Assembly: GCA_002731875.1 (NCBI GenBank)
Contig: PCCY01000030.1
Coordinates: 25,746-89,745 of the forward strand
DNA: 64,000 bases
Reading direction: 5' to 3'
From: Roseobacter sp.
GTDB lineage: Bacteria > Pseudomonadota > Alphaproteobacteria > Rhodobacterales > Rhodobacteraceae
Shown here: positions 9,028 through 17,228 of the stretch, in pieces
How positions within the stretch are numbered: the first letter of the stretch is position 1
Layout: each line of letters opens with the position of its first letter
Notes under the pieces: model-generated
Seen by the model: only the letters and a program-made list of their open reading frames with translations
The model's database searches: none
What the model was told of the DNA's origin: nothing
Made by a program: the position numbers and the translations under genes

Positions 9028-9486
9028 ATGAATGAACCGAAGGCATCTGCAATTCAGGTTCCGCCCGCTGAACAGGCTGGCAGGTTCGCCCGCGCGCGCG
9101 AAGTTCAATCGCGTGCATTGTTGGAAGACTATGTTGAGCTGATCGGCGATCTTATTACTGCGCATGGCGAAGCGCGGGTTGCAGATATTGCAGAGCGAAT
9201 GGGCGTGGCCCACCCCACCGCGACCAAAACCGTCGCTCGGTTAAAACGCGAAGGGTTGGCTACGTCGCGCCCTTACCGTGGTGTGTTTCTGACTGACGAA
9301 GGAGCGAAACTCGCGGAACGCGTGCGGGACCGCCACAGGACAGTTGTCGATTTGCTCGTCGCTCTTGGCGTTCCTGCTGACTATGCCGAACGCGACGCCG
9401 AAGGGATTGAGCATCACGTATCGCAGCGGACATTGCGGGCATTTGAAGCGTTTCTGAAGAAGAGCCAGACAGACTTAAGATCGTAG
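9028..9486 (+). CDS. mntR: Manganese-responsive regulator MntR (DtxR family)
   Basis: A 152-residue DtxR/MntR-type metalloregulator. The N-terminal winged helix-turn-helix is at about residues 35-85 (ARVADIAERMGVAHPTATKTVARL), followed by a dimerisation and metal-binding region with family positions HRTVVDLL and EGIEHHVS. The ATG at 9028 is used because GGAGAGG lies just upstream, and translation from the upstream in-frame ATG at 8947 would add unrelated residues. It should repress mntH when Mn(II) is sufficient. Confidence 0.9.
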   Translation: MNEPKASAIQVPPAEQAGRFARAREVQSRALLEDYVELIGDLITAHGEARVADIAERMGVAHPTATKTVARLKREGLATSRPYRGVFLTDEGAKLAERVRDRHRTVVDLLVALGVPADYAERDAEGIEHHVSQRTLRAFEAFLKKSQTDLRS

Positions 9487-9820
9487 AACGCCGGTGAACG
9501 AAGTGCAGTAGGAAAGAACTGAGCAGTTTTATTCTTCCAGGTTTAACGCTGCTGGTGTGGGATACCCTGCCCTGTGCGTTATGTGTTAAGCAATCAAATC
9601 ATGGCAGCGGGTTAGCGCGCCTATGGAGCGTTTCTTCAAACTCCGAATTGTCCGCTCGTCCATCGAAGTGGCTTGGCAAGAGCGTCTAGAATGCACATTC
9701 CTTGAACGAGGATCGGACGAACTCCCCTGACAATTGTTATTTGCTCCAGTTGCTAGCTCCGTTGGTAGGCTGACGATCTTGCTGTTCTTCATAGCGGTAT
9801 TTTTCCGGACGGTTGATGAA
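9487..9820. other. Intergenic region between mntR and the repABC operon
   Basis: About 330 bases without a convincing gene. Two short overlapping open frames exist on opposite strands near 9586-9792 and 9624-9729. Neither has a ribosome binding site or a recognisable product, so I do not call them. This marks the downstream boundary of the replication operon. Confidence 0.4.
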
Positions 9821-9838
9821 TGTCCACCGCGGTGGACA
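9821..9838. repeat. Palindrome copy 1, candidate parS for RepB
   Basis: TGTCCACCGCGGTGGACA is a perfect 18-bp palindrome that abuts the repC stop codon. Its 16-bp core recurs exactly inside repC. RepABC plasmids carry palindromic partition sites bound by their own RepB, often near the rep genes, so this is the best parS candidate in the window. The link to RepB is inference. Confidence 0.7.
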
Positions 9839-10942
9839 CTATGCTGTTGCGTTTTCGAAGTTTGCTAGCCTTTGTAGCAATACGATGGGATCGAACTGAT
9901 GCACCCGTTTGCCAAGCGTTATGCTATGAAAGTATGCTCCAAAGTTTCGAATGCGTTTGCCTAGCTGAAGCATGATGAAAATTGCGCAAGATGCTTTTTG
10001 AGGGCCGATGGCTATCTTGGCCTTGTCGAACGTGGATGCGTGAATTCCCATCATCGGTGCCAAGGTTTCAGCATGACGCTCCACATCTTTCCAAGTGGTT
10101 AGCCCCTTGGGCGCGAAAGCTGTCGCCTCCCTGCACACGGAAGTCAAAGTCTGCACTTCAGGTTTGTTGTCGTTATCTACTGTCTCTATATCTTTATCTT
10201 CTTTTTCTGACTTAGATAGATGCCGGTCAGCTTGTCCGTCGTTGGCGGGCAGAAAGGCTGTTTTTGGCGCGTCCACCGCGGTGGACAACAGACGGTATTC
10301 ACTCTCTGTTTCGGAGAGAAGGGAGCGATATTCAGCGATGGACAACTTCCTTCTTAGCGCTTTTCTGACTGCTGAAGTGAAGACGTTATCTGGATTGGTT
10401 TCCTCTAGATGGGCAAGTTTTGTCAGGATTTGCTTGCGAATAAAGATGCAGTCACGGCGCATGTTTTCGAGCTTTTGAGCGACGGCCAGGAGTTCGTCTG
10501 CGCGTTCGAACAAAGGTGAGAGGGAAAGTCCGTAGCTAATGCACTGGCCGTCAGAGGAACGCACGCGATACCGCTTTCGGTTGGGACTGTCCTGGCGTGT
10601 TATGAAGCCGAGCGCGAGAAAGCGGTCAATATGTCTGCGAAGCGTCCGTTCATCGATACCCCCGACACGGCGGCAGATCTCGGCGTTGGAAGCAAACACG
10701 ACTTCGCCGTGGCCCGGTTTAAGAAAACTGAGCAATGCTTGCAGTGTTTGCATGTGACTTGGGCGAAGACCAAACTGAGTGTGAGAGTCTCTGAGAGCCC
10801 TGAAGATGGTCCAGACGTCAAGTTCTGCCGCTGAAGCTGTTTCATCATGGGGTAGGTGGGCCTTTTGGCGTTTGACGGACAATTTTGTGAATGCCATGGG
10901 TTTATGAACGAAGACCGCCTTGCCCATAACTTCCCCGTCCAT
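9839..10942 (-). CDS. repC: Plasmid replication initiator RepC
   Basis: The RepABC-family initiator, which in this family acts on an origin inside its own coding sequence. Visible parts are an N-terminal winged-helix region (about residues 40-110: GLRPSHMQTLQALLSFL, ASNAEICRRVGGIDERTLRRHI), an acidic linker (SKSEKEDKDIETVDNDN) and a RepC-type C-terminal region (LAPMMGIHASTFDKAKIAIG). The length, 367 residues, is slightly short for the family. The start is uncertain: the ATG at 10927 has a better ribosome site (GGGGAA) than the one at 10942. The palindrome at 10271-10286 lies in the coding sequence. Confidence 0.92.
   Translation of the reverse strand: MDGEVMGKAVFVHKPMAFTKLSVKRQKAHLPHDETASAAELDVWTIFRALRDSHTQFGLRPSHMQTLQALLSFLKPGHGEVVFASNAEICRRVGGIDERTLRRHIDRFLALGFITRQDSPNRKRYRVRSSDGQCISYGLSLSPLFERADELLAVAQKLENMRRDCIFIRKQILTKLAHLEETNPDNVFTSAVRKALRRKLSIAEYRSLLSETESEYRLLSTAVDAPKTAFLPANDGQADRHLSKSEKEDKDIETVDNDNKPEVQTLTSVCREATAFAPKGLTTWKDVERHAETLAPMMGIHASTFDKAKIAIGPQKASCAIFIMLQLGKRIRNFGAYFHSITLGKRVHQFDPIVLLQRLANFENATA
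10271..10286. repeat. Palindrome copy 2 inside repC, candidate parS
   Basis: GTCCACCGCGGTGGAC is an exact 16-bp match to the core of the palindrome at 9821-9838. It sits in the linker-coding part of repC, where protein sequence constraint is low. Two identical 16-bp palindromes 450 bases apart are very unlikely by chance. Confidence 0.7.
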
Positions 10943-10970
10943 TTCCGCACATGCGCGCGTGAATAGGCAA

Positions 10971-10996
10971 TAAAAAGACGTTCACCGAATCGGTGA
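10971..10996 (-). promoter_or_regulatory. Attenuator-type hairpin upstream of repC
   Basis: Read on the minus strand, TCACCGATTCGGTGA forms a short stem-loop followed by ACGTCTTTTTATT. This looks like an intrinsic terminator placed between repB and repC. In studied repABC operons the repC leader folds into such a terminator when the counter-transcribed RNA binds upstream. This is that arrangement by position; function is inferred. Confidence 0.6.
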
Positions 10997-10999
10997 CTC

Positions 11000-11095
11000 T
11001 TGACCAGTTTATTGAAGATTGCTACATCATAGGTGCAAAGCTGATGATGAGGGCTCTCTGGGGGAAACCTTGGGGGGCTCTTTTCTTTTTAGTCT
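11000..11095 (+). ncRNA. Candidate counter-transcribed RNA (incompatibility RNA) between repB and repC
   Basis: On the strand opposite to repC, TTGACC (11000-11005) is followed after exactly 17 bases by TACATC (11023-11028), a plausible sigma-70 promoter. The predicted transcript would begin near 11035 and reach a T-rich run (TTTTCTTTTT, 11081-11090). I cannot draw a good terminator stem before that run, so the 3' end is uncertain. All known repABC operons encode a small antisense RNA in this gap. Confidence 0.5.
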
Positions 11096-11138
11096 TCGTT
11101 TCTCTCCTTTTGCTCGCGTTTCTAGTTGTATTCCGGGG

Positions 11139-12107
11139 TCAGTGCCCCGGGCCTCTTTTATTCCGCCACTGGTCGAAGATCTGGCGAAGCACTGCTTCGG
11201 CATTGTCTTCGACCCATTGGCCAAATTCCGGGTTGTCCTTGCGGGTGATCTTGATTGCGACGGCTCGGCCGTCGCTGGCAAGCATGGCAAGTGGCGCGCC
11301 GCTTTCGTCTTTCACCACGCTGGACTGGTTTTGGGTCTTTCGCTTAGCGGCACCGCGGGCCTTGGTGGAAGCGGCGTTGAAGACAGCCTGAAACCTTTCG
11401 GGGCTTGGCAGATCGTTTTTCACCGAAGACAGCGTTTCCTTCGCGATGTCCACCAAGTTCGTTGTCTGGGCCAACACCGCTAAATCGCCCCATTGGCGCC
11501 GACCGACGCCATGGGCCGGCCCAATGAGGCGGATAAGTTCGTCGGGCAGGTGCTCGAGCACGACGCGATGATTTGACACGCCTTGTCGTGTAAGGCCCAA
11601 AGCATCCTGGATGACGCCTGGTTTATATCCTGCTCCCTGCATTTCCTTGATAAATATAGACTTTTCAATGAATGAGGGGTCGAGTCTCAGGTTGTTCTCT
11701 TGGCCTTGTGCGATCAGGGAAGCATCGTCGTCCAACGTTCGCACGATCGCTTTGACTGTTCCGCCGACTTTGCGGATGGCCGCGAGGCGACGGCGCCCAT
11801 AGACGACACGGTACCGCTCTGGTTGGTCCGACGGGCGGACCATGATAGGCACTTGTTGGCCGTGTTTGCGGATGCTGTCAGCCAGCTCATCTATACTGCT
11901 GTCTTCCAGCACAAGTCGATCACGCAGGCCGTCCATGTCGATTTGGTCAACATCGATGTCCCGGATTGAATTGGCCGTGATCTCGCGCAGGGAATCACGC
12001 AACCCCCCAACAGAACCGGGAAGTTTTGATGACTTCGCCGGGGCAGGGGGCTGCGCCGCGGTTTGGGCGGTGTCTTTCGCAGGCTGATTAAAGATGTTGC
12101 GGGCCAT
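11139..12107 (-). CDS. repB: Plasmid partition protein RepB (ParB family)
   Basis: A 322-residue ParB-type centromere-binding protein. It has the ParB nuclease-like core (SSIDELADSIRKHGQQVPIM; YRVVYGRRRLAAIRKVGG; GQENNLRLDPSFIE) at about residues 65-150. A helix-turn-helix follows (IQDALGLTRQGVSNHRVVLEH), and a C-terminal dimerisation region closes the protein. The ATG at 12107 overlaps the repA TGA as ATGA and gives the family's usual MARN-like start. It works with RepA to segregate the replicon, probably through the palindromes at 9821 and 10271. Confidence 0.93.
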   Translation of the reverse strand: MARNIFNQPAKDTAQTAAQPPAPAKSSKLPGSVGGLRDSLREITANSIRDIDVDQIDMDGLRDRLVLEDSSIDELADSIRKHGQQVPIMVRPSDQPERYRVVYGRRRLAAIRKVGGTVKAIVRTLDDDASLIAQGQENNLRLDPSFIEKSIFIKEMQGAGYKPGVIQDALGLTRQGVSNHRVVLEHLPDELIRLIGPAHGVGRRQWGDLAVLAQTTNLVDIAKETLSSVKNDLPSPERFQAVFNAASTKARGAAKRKTQNQSSVVKDESGAPLAMLASDGRAVAIKITRKDNPEFGQWVEDNAEAVLRQIFDQWRNKRGPGH

Positions 12108-13306
12108 CAGCGACGCCCCCATGCCATTTGAATCGTCTGCTCTAGTTCGTCCGCGACGCTGTTTACGCTGGTAAGTGCCCGGTCGAGCGTCTTTCGGATA
12201 AGCTGGTTCGGATCGACCTCATAGAGGGTCTGCTGCGTCATGCCTGCATCAGAGATCGCGGTCGATTTAAGCATGGGTTCGGTCATGACCTGCCCTGCGA
12301 GGATTGACCGGAGATATCCGGCCATCTGTGTCTGTGGGCCGTCCGAGGGTTCATACCGTGTGACCAAGAATTTCACGAAGTCCCATGTGACGCGCCTGCC
12401 GATGGCTTCTTCGACGGCCTTGATGGTCTCGGAAGCCAGCTTAAGAAACTGGCTCATGGACGCAATGTCGAGCATACCGGGGACGACAGTGACAAGAAGG
12501 CCGGTTGATGCAGACAATGCTGTCAATGTCAAAAAGCCCAGTTGAGGCGGGCAATCTATCAGAACGATGTCATAGTCAGCATCGACTTCTTCGAGCGCCA
12601 AAGCCAGACGTTCTGCGAAAATAGGCTGTGCCCTGCGGGCGAGCGCATTTGCTGTTTCAGTTTCATACTCGGACAGCATCAATCCCGCCGGAACCATGTC
12701 CAGCTTGTGAAAATAGGTCTTCTGGATGACTTCTGAGAGAGGCACCTGATCCTCGTATCGCAAAGCATCGTAGATGGTGCCCCCGTCGGCGAACTCCAGC
12801 TCGGGGCGGAAGCCAAAGAAAGTGGTCAGGCTGGCCTGCGGATCCAGATCGAGTACGAGAACACGATACCCGCGCAAAGCAAATCGCTGCGCAAGGTGTA
12901 TCGTCGCCGTCGTTTTGGAGGATCCACCCTTGAAGTTAACGACCGACACAACCTGAAGGCGGTCATCATCACGGCGTCCGGGACGATAAGCGTCCGCGTT
13001 CTTTCCTGTGCGCCCAAGGATGTCGCGCAGAGTGTCTACTTCCTCGGCCGTATAAAATCTGTGTCCCCGATTATCGGTGTGCACCTCGGGAAAACTACCA
13101 TCCTTGTGCCGATTGCGCAGGTTCGACGTACTGACCCTGAGTACGCTCGCGACCTCGGTTGAACTGAAGCGCCGAAGGGATTTTCGTTGCTCGGGCTCGA
13201 ATGCAATTTTCATCTGCCGATCAAGCGACTCTGCCAAATTGTCGGCAAAGGCCCCGATGTCAGTTGAGCCTATCCCTTGCATCATTTCAGCGGTACGGTC
13301 ATCCAT
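12107..13306 (-). CDS. repA: Plasmid partition ATPase RepA (ParA family)
   Basis: Walker-type partition ATPase and autorepressor of the repABC operon. An N-terminal DNA-binding part (FSSTEVASVLRVSTSNLRNRHKDGSFPEV) precedes the deviant Walker A VVNFKGGSSKTTATIHLA and the Walker B DIVLIDCPPQLGFLT. I choose the ATG at 13306, giving 399 residues, because AGAGAGG lies at the right distance upstream. In-frame ATG 13348 and TTG 13360 would extend it into the inverted repeat that probably forms the operator. Confidence 0.92.
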   Translation of the reverse strand: MDDRTAEMMQGIGSTDIGAFADNLAESLDRQMKIAFEPEQRKSLRRFSSTEVASVLRVSTSNLRNRHKDGSFPEVHTDNRGHRFYTAEEVDTLRDILGRTGKNADAYRPGRRDDDRLQVVSVVNFKGGSSKTTATIHLAQRFALRGYRVLVLDLDPQASLTTFFGFRPELEFADGGTIYDALRYEDQVPLSEVIQKTYFHKLDMVPAGLMLSEYETETANALARRAQPIFAERLALALEEVDADYDIVLIDCPPQLGFLTLTALSASTGLLVTVVPGMLDIASMSQFLKLASETIKAVEEAIGRRVTWDFVKFLVTRYEPSDGPQTQMAGYLRSILAGQVMTEPMLKSTAISDAGMTQQTLYEVDPNQLIRKTLDRALTSVNSVADELEQTIQMAWGRR

Positions 13307-13340
13307 ATTCTGCTGCCTCTCTTGGCCTTTTCGAAGGCTC

Positions 13341-13397
13341 TTTGTCATTCTGACGATCAAATAGCTACCTGACGAGGTTTGCCGTCAGAATGACAAA
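13341..13397. promoter_or_regulatory. 15-bp inverted repeat upstream of repA, candidate operator
   Basis: TTTGTCATTCTGACG at 13341-13355 is repeated perfectly inverted (CGTCAGAATGACAAA) at 13383-13397, with a 27-base spacer. It lies 35-90 bases upstream of the chosen repA start. RepA (with RepB) represses its own operon in this family, so this is the likely binding site or brackets the promoter. Confidence 0.6.
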
Positions 13398-13447
13398 TGC
13401 CATGAACATGCAATTCCAGCAAGAAGAATCTAGATATGGTGGAAAAG

Positions 13448-13456
13448 TTATCCACA
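13448..13456. other. DnaA box upstream of repA
   Basis: TTATCCACA, an exact consensus DnaA box, lies in the gap between repA and the next gene (13398-13761). The rest of that ~360-base gap is AT-rich with no gene that I can support. Whether DnaA contributes to replication or repA control here is unknown. Confidence 0.5.
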
Positions 13457-13761
13457 GCACCTACAGTAGCGCCGGTAAAGTAAAACGCTTAACCTACTGA
13501 ACTATATATCAAAAACGTAGTTTACGAATGATGGGCGCGGCTTTGCAAATTTGCTAAGCTGTTGTGTCAGCCGCAGCTATCCGCGCTCGATTTTCTTTCG
13601 AAGCTATAAATGATTCCGAGCGATCTTGCGCCGTCAGCGGGCAGGCATGCTTCATACGCCGCGTATAGGCGGGTCAAGATTGATTATCTGTAATGTGTAA
13701 GCAAAATCAAAGCAATTTAATCTCTCTAGGTGGGAAGGGTATTTTAATTAGGAGATAGTAA

Positions 13762-14361
13762 ATGGAGACCACCCTCCCGCTCAGACACACCCGCCTGACA
13801 CGGCTGGCTCATATGGGGCTTGCGCTTGGGGTTATCGTGCAGTTGTTGACCAGTCTTGTGTTCGTGCCCGATGCACCCGGTGAAACCGCCAATATCTATT
13901 TTGAAATACATGAATATTCTGGTCTCGCAAGTTTTGGCTTTGCCTTGCTGTTTTGGCTGGTCGTGATGTCACGTAAATCCGGCACCACGATAGGAGAGCT
14001 GTTCCCGTGGTTTTCCAAATCCCGCCTTTCCACGCTTTGGAGCGATATTCGCGGGAGCTTGGGCGCGATCAAGCAAATGAAGCTGCCGCATATTGATGAA
14101 ACGTCAGCGATTGCCCACGCCATTCACGGATTGGGGTTGTTGCTGATCCTGACAATGGCGCTGACCGGGACCGTGTATTACTTCATAAATAATGGTGATC
14201 CGGATGCCGGAGGACTGGTCGGTGTGGTGATGTTTTTCCACATGGGGCTGGCCAACGTGGTGTGGGCATATCTGATCGGACATGCAGGGATCGCGTTGAT
14301 TCACCATGTAACCAGCCAGCTCAGTTTACGTGAAATGTGGTCGTTGAAACAGCAGGGGTGA
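13762..14361 (+). CDS. Cytochrome b561-family membrane protein
   Basis: A 199-residue membrane protein with about four hydrophobic segments and histidines positioned as b-heme ligands (LTRLAHMG near residue 17, IHEYSG near 51, AHAIHGLG near 118, LIGHAGIALIHH near 175). This fits the bacterial cytochrome b561 family, which moves electrons across or within the inner membrane. GGAGATAG precedes the ATG. It is the first plus-strand gene after the replicon and could feed the c-type cytochromes and copper proteins downstream; that link is inference. Confidence 0.82.
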   Translation: METTLPLRHTRLTRLAHMGLALGVIVQLLTSLVFVPDAPGETANIYFEIHEYSGLASFGFALLFWLVVMSRKSGTTIGELFPWFSKSRLSTLWSDIRGSLGAIKQMKLPHIDETSAIAHAIHGLGLLLILTMALTGTVYYFINNGDPDAGGLVGVVMFFHMGLANVVWAYLIGHAGIALIHHVTSQLSLREMWSLKQQG

Positions 14362-14423
14362 CACCGGCACCAGACCGGGGCCCCATTCCCGGTCTGGTCC
14401 CATGCTACCCAGAGGACTACGAA

Positions 14424-15173
14424 ATGGATCATGCTCGACAGACCTGCCTTATCGTAGGGGCCGCTAGCAAGATCGGCCGAGCCATTGCCAAGCATTATAT
14501 TGTCCAAGGTGCAAATGTCGTGATCACTGATCCGCTCTTGACCCGAGCCCAAAGAACAGCGACCGACCTTCTGCCAGGCGCGACCAGCCGGCTTTTGCCG
14601 ACAAGACTGGACATCGCAGACGAGGAAAATCTGTGTACCGTATTCGAAACGGTGATGGGTAACTATGGCAAGATCAGTGTGTTCGTTCTTGTCACCGAGA
14701 TCGGTACAGCCTGTGACCGGCAGAATATACCGTTTGACGCGTGGAAGTCCCGGTTAGCGCGCCACTTGGGGACTGCGCGTGTCGCTATGCAAACCTGCTT
14801 GCCTTACATGGATATCTCTGGCCAGGGCAGGGTGTTGATGGTTCAACCACCTCGTGTCCAAGGTACCACGGCGATCGAGCTTACGAATAATCTGGCCAAG
14901 CATGGGCTGGCGCGTACCGTGCACCTTATGGCGCGCGAAGGCAGAAAATATGGGGTCGACGTAGAAATGATTGCCCCAACCCAGACGTCATTGGCGTTTA
15001 CGCAACCACCCGCGATCAGCGTCAGTAAAAAACAGATGCGCCGCTTTGTCTCAGGCCCCGATTTGAATGTCATCCCACGCGGTCGGAGAATGATTGATGA
15101 ACGCGAGGCAGACAGAGAACGCTTTTTGCGTGTTTTCCGTTTTAAATCAACCAATAACCCTCCCTTGATGTAA
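14424..15173 (+). CDS. Short-chain dehydrogenase/reductase-like protein with altered active site
   Basis: A 249-residue Rossmann protein of the SDR superfamily. The N-terminal dinucleotide motif is seen as VGAASKIGRAIAKH, with an acidic turn at ITDP and an LDIADEENL region. The expected catalytic Tyr-x-x-x-Lys is not there: the aligned stretch reads NNLAK, and the usual catalytic Ser region reads MVQPP. It may therefore be inactive or use other chemistry. The ATG at 14424 follows AGAGGA; an upstream in-frame start at 14337 would overlap the b561 gene. Substrate unknown. Confidence 0.7.
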   Translation: MDHARQTCLIVGAASKIGRAIAKHYIVQGANVVITDPLLTRAQRTATDLLPGATSRLLPTRLDIADEENLCTVFETVMGNYGKISVFVLVTEIGTACDRQNIPFDAWKSRLARHLGTARVAMQTCLPYMDISGQGRVLMVQPPRVQGTTAIELTNNLAKHGLARTVHLMAREGRKYGVDVEMIAPTQTSLAFTQPPAISVSKKQMRRFVSGPDLNVIPRGRRMIDEREADRERFLRVFRFKSTNNPPLM

Positions 15174-15319
15174 AGCTGATCGATCGTGTGGGACGTGGAG
15201 GGGCGCGATCGAGATGGCGGGCCGGTTTTGCACGGAAACGCGAGAGATGGCAGACGATCACGCGCAAGTGACATAATGGTTATTGACCTCCCCCTGCTGG
15301 AAGGTTCCATCTAGGGCTT

Positions 15320-15673
15320 ATGAATTTCGTTTATCGCCTAATCCTGATTCTGGCCCTAAGCTTTGGGGTGACCGTCGCGCCGGACGTATCGCCGGCCGAC
15401 ACGGTGGGCGCGTCTATGTCACAGATGGATACGGAACGGGGTGCGCAGGATAAGTGCGATGGGTGCATTTCGCGTGATATCGTCAATGGTGCAGCCTGCG
15501 AAAGCGGGGGACCGGTTCCGTGTGGGGCAAGCGGTACCGCCGCGATTTTGAACGAAGTGTCTATTGCAACAGTTGCCCGTACATATGAAAAAATTCTGAT
15601 GGTCGCTGACCCGACCGTGCCCCCCGGTACCAGCCCGTCACTTGATCCGTTTCCGCCTAGAAATTCTGTCTGA
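15320..15673 (+). CDS. Small secreted cysteine-containing protein preceding the multicopper oxidase
   Basis: A 117-residue protein with a signal peptide (MNFVYRLILILALSFGVTVA, with a later Ala-Asp cut possible). It has a CDGC motif, further cysteines (AACESGGPVPCGAS) and a C-terminus ending DPFPPRNSV. I do not recognise a characterised family. Size, export signal, cysteines and position directly before a copper operon recall the DUF2946/CopL type of leader proteins. Two other window proteins share the layout (25267-25659 and 31755-32114). Confidence 0.65.
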   Translation: MNFVYRLILILALSFGVTVAPDVSPADTVGASMSQMDTERGAQDKCDGCISRDIVNGAACESGGPVPCGASGTAAILNEVSIATVARTYEKILMVADPTVPPGTSPSLDPFPPRNSV

Positions 15674-15760
15674 GAACTTGGGCTTGCTTTGTGCAGGCCT
15701 TGACCGTTGCCATCGGTATGGCGGCGACGGGTGATCCTTTCAGATTGAGGCAAATAGACA

Positions 15761-17191
15761 ATGAAATTTGAACAACGACTTACACGTCGCAGGATGCTGG
15801 GTGCCAGTGCTTTCGTGGGTGGTTTGGCCATGCTATCGCCCGGGCGACTGGCCTTGGCAGCCACAACGCCTGACCCTTTCATTCTTCGTGCGGGTAAAGG
15901 CACTGCGATGTTGCGGCCTGTGCCCTATAGCCCGACACAGGTATGGAACTATAACGGGACAGTGCCAGGCGCTGAAATCCGGGTGCGGCAAGGTGATCGC
16001 CTGCGCGTTTTGGCACAGAACGGATTGGATGATCCAACTACGGTGCATTGGCATGGGATACGCACACCCAATGCAATGGATGGCGTGCCTTTCTTGACGC
16101 AAGACCCGATAGCGGCGGGCCAAGAATTCCTGTACGAGTTCGATGTTCTTGATGCAGGCACGTTCTGGTATCATCCGCATCACCGCAGCTCTGAACAGGT
16201 CGGGCGTGGGTTATACGGTCCGTTGATCGTCGAAGAAGTTGACCCCATCAGGGTTGATCGCGACCTGACTTGGATGCTGGACGATTGGCGCATGACCAAG
16301 AACGGCCAGATCTCCGACGATTTTGACAGTCGCCATGATGCTGTGCATGGCGGACGGGTCGGAAATGCGGTGACGATCAACGGTAAGGTCCCCGAAACTA
16401 TGGAGATCCGCGCCGGAGAGAGGGTTCGCCTGCGTCTGGTTAATGCCGCAAACGCGCGTATATTCGGCCTGGATTTTGGTGACCTGTCACCAATGATAAT
16501 TGCCATGGATGGACAACCGGTAACCCCGCATGCCCCGGAAAGCGGCGTCATTGTCTTGGGGCCAGCGATGCGCATCGATCTTGTGATCGATATGACGGGT
16601 AAGCCCGGTGACACAGTTTCGGTTGCCGATGTGTTCTATAAGGACCTCGAATATCGGTTGATTGATCTCACCTACGCGAGTGAGCCCTTGCGCAGCACGG
16701 TTCCGGACTGGCCGATCGCGCTTGCCCCAAACCCTCTCACTGAACCTGATCTTGCCGCGGCGACGCGCCATCAGATTGTATTCAACGGCGGCATGATGGG
16801 CCAAATGATGATGGGCGCGGGCATGGCCAACATGATGGAGCAAATGCGCGACGGCAACATGTGGTTCATCAACGGCAAAGCAGAAAAGGGACCGATCAAG
16901 GATCCATTGCTAACGCTGCCTTTGGGAACATCTCACGTGTTCGAGATGGAAAACAGAACCAGATGGGCGCATCCGATCCACTTTCACGGCCATAGCTTTC
17001 GCGTGATTGCCCGGAACGGCCAGCCAACAAAGTACAACGAATGGCAAGACACCGTGATGATGGCCCCCCAAGAACGGGTCGACATCGCCTTTGTCGCGGA
17101 CAACCCCGGTGATTGGATGTTCCACTGCCATATTCTTGAACATCAGTCGGCGGGAATGATGGGCGTTGTCCGTGTTTCCTCTGCTGTTTGA
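15761..17191 (+). CDS. Periplasmic multicopper oxidase (CueO/CopA type)
   Basis: A 476-residue Tat-exported multicopper oxidase; the leader holds RRRMLG. All four copper-binding blocks are present: HWHG near residue 97, HPHH near 140, HPIHFHGHSF near 405 and HCHILEHQSAGMMG near 455. A methionine-rich insertion (GGMMGQMMMGAGMANMMEQM, about residues 345-365) recalls the Cu(I)-binding segment of CueO and CopA. Expected role: oxidation of periplasmic Cu(I) to less toxic Cu(II). Followed 37 bases later by the DUF411 gene. Confidence 0.93.
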   Translation: MKFEQRLTRRRMLGASAFVGGLAMLSPGRLALAATTPDPFILRAGKGTAMLRPVPYSPTQVWNYNGTVPGAEIRVRQGDRLRVLAQNGLDDPTTVHWHGIRTPNAMDGVPFLTQDPIAAGQEFLYEFDVLDAGTFWYHPHHRSSEQVGRGLYGPLIVEEVDPIRVDRDLTWMLDDWRMTKNGQISDDFDSRHDAVHGGRVGNAVTINGKVPETMEIRAGERVRLRLVNAANARIFGLDFGDLSPMIIAMDGQPVTPHAPESGVIVLGPAMRIDLVIDMTGKPGDTVSVADVFYKDLEYRLIDLTYASEPLRSTVPDWPIALAPNPLTEPDLAAATRHQIVFNGGMMGQMMMGAGMANMMEQMRDGNMWFINGKAEKGPIKDPLLTLPLGTSHVFEMENRTRWAHPIHFHGHSFRVIARNGQPTKYNEWQDTVMMAPQERVDIAFVADNPGDWMFHCHILEHQSAGMMGVVRVSSAV

Positions 17192-17228
17192 AGCCTAACC
17201 AACAGACGTTAAATAAAAGGAAGAAGAA

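Noticed and set aside
9586..9792. A 68-residue minus-strand frame and a short plus-strand frame, considered as a transposase remnant or a small gene
   Set aside because: No recognisable motif, no ribosome binding site, no terminal inverted repeats.
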